Source: Photobacterium rosenbergii (GTDB lineage: Bacteria > Pseudomonadota > Gammaproteobacteria > Enterobacterales > Vibrionaceae). From it: 64,000 nt of DNA. Under the pieces are notes generated by a model that had not been told where the DNA came from, did not search any database, and saw nothing but the letters and a program-made list of their open reading frames with translations. Of the stretch, positions 60,540-64,000 are shown in pieces. The stretch spans positions 62,001 through 126,000 of the forward strand of contig NZ_PYMB01000010.1 in NCBI RefSeq assembly GCF_003026455.1, written 5' to 3'. The position numbers were made by a program, and so were the translations under genes. The stretch's first letter is position 1. Each line of letters starts with the position of its first letter.

Positions 60540-60908
60540 ATGCGAAGGCCGTTGATAGCCATCACTTTATTGTTGGGCTCAATTGCCAGTCTGTCCTATG
60601 CAGAAGTTGTCACCCCAGAAGAGTTCTGGCAGTCCTATAATGGTAGCCATTCAGGGAGGCCGCTGATTATTGATGTCCGAACTCATGAGGAATTCATTGA
60701 CGGCCACCTCCCTGGTGCTATCAATATCCCATACGATCAAATTGAATCACTGACCACTTTTGCACCGGATAAAAGCCAATCCCTATTCATCTACTGCCGC
60801 TCAGGCCGACGCTCTGGTATCGCAGAAGCAACCTTGAATAAGCTGGGCTACTCCAATATCTATAACGGAGAAAGCTATCAGGCATTGGCCGAAGCAATGC
60901 CTAAATAA
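60540..60908 (+). CDS. Periplasmic rhodanese-domain protein (PspE-like)
   Basis: 122 residues with a signal peptide (about 1-21, ITLLLGSIASLSYA). A single rhodanese domain follows, with catalytic cysteine C86 in CRSGRRSG and the family motif LIIDVRTHEEFIDGHLPGA (42-60). It would transfer sulfane sulfur in the periplasm, like PspE and GlpE relatives. It follows ppa by 57 bp and is convergent with ytfP, which ends 15 bp beyond its stop. Substrate unknown. Confidence 0.88.
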   Translation: MRRPLIAITLLLGSIASLSYAEVVTPEEFWQSYNGSHSGRPLIIDVRTHEEFIDGHLPGAINIPYDQIESLTTFAPDKSQSLFIYCRSGRRSGIAEATLNKLGYSNIYNGESYQALAEAMPK

Positions 60909-60922
60909 AAGAGTAAACCGGG

Positions 60923-61285
60923 CTAAGCCGGTATTTTCCTTTTCCGATGACACCAATCTCCATGCCCAATCACAGGCAGGCCTGCCACTGACTGGTTGTA
61001 AAGATATATCCATGCCTTACCGTAAGACGTCTCGATTTCAACCCGGTCATATTCCACCGGGTATTCCTCGAGCCAATCAAGGTCGCGTAAAATACTTTCA
61101 TTGATTTGGTATACCTCACCCAACAATGACTCCCCGCTATGGGAAGCAATCGCCGCAGGATAAGCTCCCAAATCATAGAGTATATAACCCGACACCAGGC
61201 AAGAATCGCCCAGTTTCACCGCCTCTTTGAGGAGGTAGGCATTGGCCTCCCCCTCTCGAAGGGTCCCGTAGACAAAGACTCTCAC
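60923..61285 (-). CDS. ytfP: Gamma-glutamylcyclotransferase-like protein YtfP
   Basis: A 120-residue GGCT-fold protein. It opens MRVFVYGTLREGEANAYLL with the characteristic YGTL. It continues with DLGAYPAAI and EVYQINESILRDLDWLEEYP. Its exact reaction in bacteria is not settled. It begins 15 bp after the tamB stop in the same direction, the same order as E. coli tamA-tamB-ytfP. Confidence 0.9.
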   Translation of the reverse strand: MRVFVYGTLREGEANAYLLKEAVKLGDSCLVSGYILYDLGAYPAAIASHSGESLLGEVYQINESILRDLDWLEEYPVEYDRVEIETSYGKAWIYLYNQSVAGLPVIGHGDWCHRKRKIPA

Positions 61286-61300
61286 TCTACTACCTATCCA

Positions 61301-64000
61301 TTAGTTAAATTCAAACTGGTACAGCAAGTCCGCAGCACTGTCCAAGCCAGAGACAACTTCCACATACAGATCTTTCATCAGGCGGTAACGCACGGTAAAT
61401 TCTGGGATAGAGTTGAAAATCCCTACCCCGTATTTCACCTGAAGACCAGGGGCAATGTAGCCACTGATGGTTACTTGGGTATCATCACCAGAGCCTGCGG
61501 TATCAAGGGACAAATCCTGGACCCCGAAGGCTTCACCCACATTCCCTACCAACTGGCCACTCTGTGCCAAGCCCATAGTCAATAAGGTGGTTGCCATTGC
61601 ATCACTGTTATCGCCCGACTCACTATCCAGATCCCTACCTCGTAGTATATAAGACAGCGCATTTTGTTGTGGCATAGCCGGATCCGAGAAGATATCCACA
61701 CGCGGCTCATCAGCAGGGCCTGTTACCCTAAGTCCTGCAATCACATCATCTTCGATATTGTTAGGATCGCGAATTGCCTCTATCGACAAATACGGCTGAT
61801 CGGCAGGACCATTGAATAAGATTTGTCCTTTTCGGATCACCAATTCCTGAGCAAATGAACGGTAGGTACCATTACGCAGGTTTACCTCACCATACACCAA
61901 CGGCCCTTTCTCATCCTGACGAACATTGAGGTCACCAACTAGGCCAGCTTTAAGGCCAAATGCTGACAACTTAACATCATTGCCAATTCTGACCAGCACA
62001 TTGGTCTTCACATTGAACGGGATCGGTTTATCCGTCTCTATTGGCTGTAGATCATCGTTCAGCAATATTTCATCATCCGATACCGACACGGCTGATTCAG
62101 GCAGTTGGTCAACGGTAATACGCCCCCATGGGATAGCAACACTGCCGGTGATTTCAGCTTGTTTAGGTGATGCCTTGATTATTAAATCTGGCGTTACCTT
62201 CACCGCAAGCAAAGGCGGTACTGTCACTTCGAGTTCACGGCCATTAACCCCAAGCTGACCACGCCAATCGGCTAAATCCTGCCAGTTACCATCACCGGTA
62301 ATATTGAGCTTACCGTCCGGTGTCACCACCTCACCGCTAAGCCGTGCCTGATAACCACTGAAAGTCGCGGTAATATCCGCTTTATCAACATCAACTGGCA
62401 CGGTGCGCCCCGAAGCCTTCACGTTACTGACTTTGAGCAAGCCGTTCACCGCAGGATGCATCACAGGCCCAGTCACCGAGATATCAGCATCAACCTGACC
62501 ATCGAAAGTGTGGTAGTCCATCATTAACGGTTTAAGGAATCCAAGCATAAAGCGATCAAGTTTCAAATGGGCGTCCAGTTGCTGATCGCCACTTAAAGGG
62601 GCAACCTTGGCTCGGCCACTCAAATCGCCGTTATTTCGAATGGCAAATAACCAATCAGCATTCAGGGCATCTTGTTTCACCTCTGCGTTGACCGTTACCT
62701 TATCCCAACCAACAGTGACAGGCTCCAGATCTGGGTCTTCCTGCTGAGTCACACTGCCCGAAGGTAAAATGACGCTGGCTTTAACATAGGGTGCTGACTT
62801 AGGCGCCCATGCCACTTCAGCCTGTGCACCTGCACTACCTTTGAGTGTGACGGTATCCGGTAGATACGGCTCCAGCATCGCGAAATCGACATTGCTGAGC
62901 GATACATTGGCACGGCCGCTGGCCCCAGCTTCCATATTCTGGGTCAGGCATAAAGCCGCCCTATCCCTGCCTTGTTTCCAGCAATGGGCAGCAACACTCG
63001 CTAGTTGTTTGTCGAAGCGATAACCAATGGCTGTAGAACGATCAAGCTTCCATACCCCCAGTTCGGTATCAATCTCCCCTTGCTGGAGAGCACCACGCCA
63101 GCCCTTGTCCCTATCGAGTTCCCCCTGAAGGCGCAATGTCGTACTAACCGGCTCTGCATTCACATCCAGCACTAACTGATGTTGCTTTTCACTTCCTTGG
63201 AACAAGAGTGAGAGATCGTTGAGGGTAAACGTATCATAACGCCCTCCCGAAGCAGTTAGACTAACATCGGCATCCAGCAGCGGCATTGGGGTGATCTCCC
63301 CTTTCAAAGTTAGCCTCTCTAACGAAGCCAACTCTTCCCATCCTAAGGCTTCGCCAACCAAATCAACATCCAAATCTGGCTCTGCCATTTTGCCTTTCAA
63401 CTGCACGCTGCCCAGAACGCTACCTCTCAGTCCAGGCAGGGACTGGGACAGATCTGGGGCATTAATTTCCGCAGCCATATCCCACGTCTTAGTCAAGCGG
63501 CCTTTCGCTGAAAATCCATTTGGACCATGTTTCAACGCCAGTCCTTTAGTATCGAACTGGATGTCGCCTTTTCCGGAGGTATCTTTTGCCGAAAGCTGGC
63601 CATTAAGATCAAGCTGCTGATCCATCACCTCGCCATCAACCACCAGCTCCGGCAATTCAACAAACCAACCGCCTTGTTGGGTTAGCCCACCGGACGTCTT
63701 TAGCCTACCGTTCAAGTCACCCGGTACATCCTGCCATTCCAAACCCGGCTGAATATGGCTGAAGGCAAGTTCCCCCTGCCAGCTCACCAAGTCTTTCCAA
63801 CTGGCCTTGGCACTGCCCGAGATATTACCTCCCAAGGTATCGACACTGAGGCGGCTTAGCTCAACACCCTCAAGTGTTCCCTTTCCGACAAGTTCAGCAC
63901 CAACGGCTGGCATCGGCTTGCCATCAATCTGGCTAGCCAAGGTAAAGCTGTATCCTTCAAGGCTGCCTTTTGCCTTCAACGCCGTCTCTTTCACCTCAAA
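61301..64000 (-). CDS. tamB: Translocation and assembly module protein TamB (partial, N-terminal part missing)
   Basis: The last 899 residues of a long AsmA-like, lipid-bridge protein that links the inner membrane to TamA in the outer membrane; it helps phospholipid transport and envelope assembly. The frame is still open at base 64000 (FEVKETALKAKG). The visible part is one long series of beta-strands with Asp-Gly-rich turns. The C-terminal DUF490 domain (about the last 350 residues) ends in LYQFEFN, an outer-membrane-like final strand. ytfP follows. The start and the N-terminal anchor lie outside the window. Confidence 0.93.
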   Translation of the reverse strand, partial: FEVKETALKAKGSLEGYSFTLASQIDGKPMPAVGAELVGKGTLEGVELSRLSVDTLGGNISGSAKASWKDLVSWQGELAFSHIQPGLEWQDVPGDLNGRLKTSGGLTQQGGWFVELPELVVDGEVMDQQLDLNGQLSAKDTSGKGDIQFDTKGLALKHGPNGFSAKGRLTKTWDMAAEINAPDLSQSLPGLRGSVLGSVQLKGKMAEPDLDVDLVGEALGWEELASLERLTLKGEITPMPLLDADVSLTASGGRYDTFTLNDLSLLFQGSEKQHQLVLDVNAEPVSTTLRLQGELDRDKGWRGALQQGEIDTELGVWKLDRSTAIGYRFDKQLASVAAHCWKQGRDRAALCLTQNMEAGASGRANVSLSNVDFAMLEPYLPDTVTLKGSAGAQAEVAWAPKSAPYVKASVILPSGSVTQQEDPDLEPVTVGWDKVTVNAEVKQDALNADWLFAIRNNGDLSGRAKVAPLSGDQQLDAHLKLDRFMLGFLKPLMMDYHTFDGQVDADISVTGPVMHPAVNGLLKVSNVKASGRTVPVDVDKADITATFSGYQARLSGEVVTPDGKLNITGDGNWQDLADWRGQLGVNGRELEVTVPPLLAVKVTPDLIIKASPKQAEITGSVAIPWGRITVDQLPESAVSVSDDEILLNDDLQPIETDKPIPFNVKTNVLVRIGNDVKLSAFGLKAGLVGDLNVRQDEKGPLVYGEVNLRNGTYRSFAQELVIRKGQILFNGPADQPYLSIEAIRDPNNIEDDVIAGLRVTGPADEPRVDIFSDPAMPQQNALSYILRGRDLDSESGDNSDAMATTLLTMGLAQSGQLVGNVGEAFGVQDLSLDTAGSGDDTQVTISGYIAPGLQVKYGVGIFNSIPEFTVRYRLMKDLYVEVVSGLDSAADLLYQFEFN

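Noticed and set aside
61139..61585. Rightward frame across ytfP and tamB
   Set aside because: It is antisense to two well-supported genes.

Overview
This 64 kb window is a chromosomal segment of a marine gammaproteobacterium. Protein similarity, gene content and gene order (end of a dnaG-rpoD operon followed by an ileX-type tRNA, leuO near leuABCD with a leucine leader peptide, lptD-surA-pdxA-rsmA-apaG-apaH, rplU-rpmA-yhbE-cgtA, mdh/argR divergence, tamB-ytfP) point to the Vibrionaceae, most likely Photobacterium or a close relative. Genus and species cannot be fixed from the sequence alone. It is mostly core genome: I see no phage, no complete insertion sequence and no CRISPR array.

Layout. 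Positions 1-2900 hold the 3' end of dnaG, rpoD and tRNA-Ile(CAU). 3400-5750 hold a pyruvate kinase with a long leader and a GntR/FCD regulator. 5750-8450 hold a tiny membrane ORF, a near-perfect operator-like palindrome and ilvIH, whose leader carries a 23-nt inverted repeat. 8800-13900 hold a long-chain acyl-CoA ligase, leuO, and a glycosyltransferase-like gene paired with a PAP2 phosphatase. 14000-19250 hold a TetR-controlled RND efflux operon with two matching palindromic operators. 19450-24500 hold the leucine operon with its attenuator. 24577-29000 hold a DUF547 protein and the TPP-riboswitch-controlled thiamine importer thiBPQ. 29067-35600 hold phoH2, rapA, rluA and a 2-hydroxyacid dehydrogenase. 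35689-43600 hold djlA and, divergently, lptD-surA-pdxA-rsmA-apaG-apaH. 43608-48405 hold folA, yjjP-yjjB, cgtA, yhbE, rpmA and rplU, all leftward. 48807-52000 hold ispB, a small KOW-like protein, mdh and argR. 52313-56522 hold a TAXI-type TRAP transporter with a universal stress protein. 56582-64000 hold ubiX-mpl, fbp, ppa, a periplasmic rhodanese, ytfP and most of tamB.

How it works together. Branched-chain amino acid synthesis dominates the left half: ilvIH makes acetolactate, leuABCD makes leucine and leuO is the linked regulator. The leu operon is controlled by ribosome-mediated attenuation. Envelope biogenesis recurs: LptD, SurA, TamB, Mpl, the efflux pump and the PAP2/glycosyltransferase pair. 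Nucleotide and cofactor upkeep is spread through the right half (apaH, folA, pdxA, ispB, ubiX, ppa). 

The least explained items are the long inverted repeat in the ilvI leader (structured leader or MITE-like element), the 28-bp palindrome with the adjacent 42-codon membrane ORF, a 15-bp perfect hairpin in the pyk leader, a PDZ-like tail on the TRAP permease next to a universal stress protein with an altered nucleotide motif, and an LptD whose four cysteines are not arranged as in E. coli. None of these alone proves a new system.
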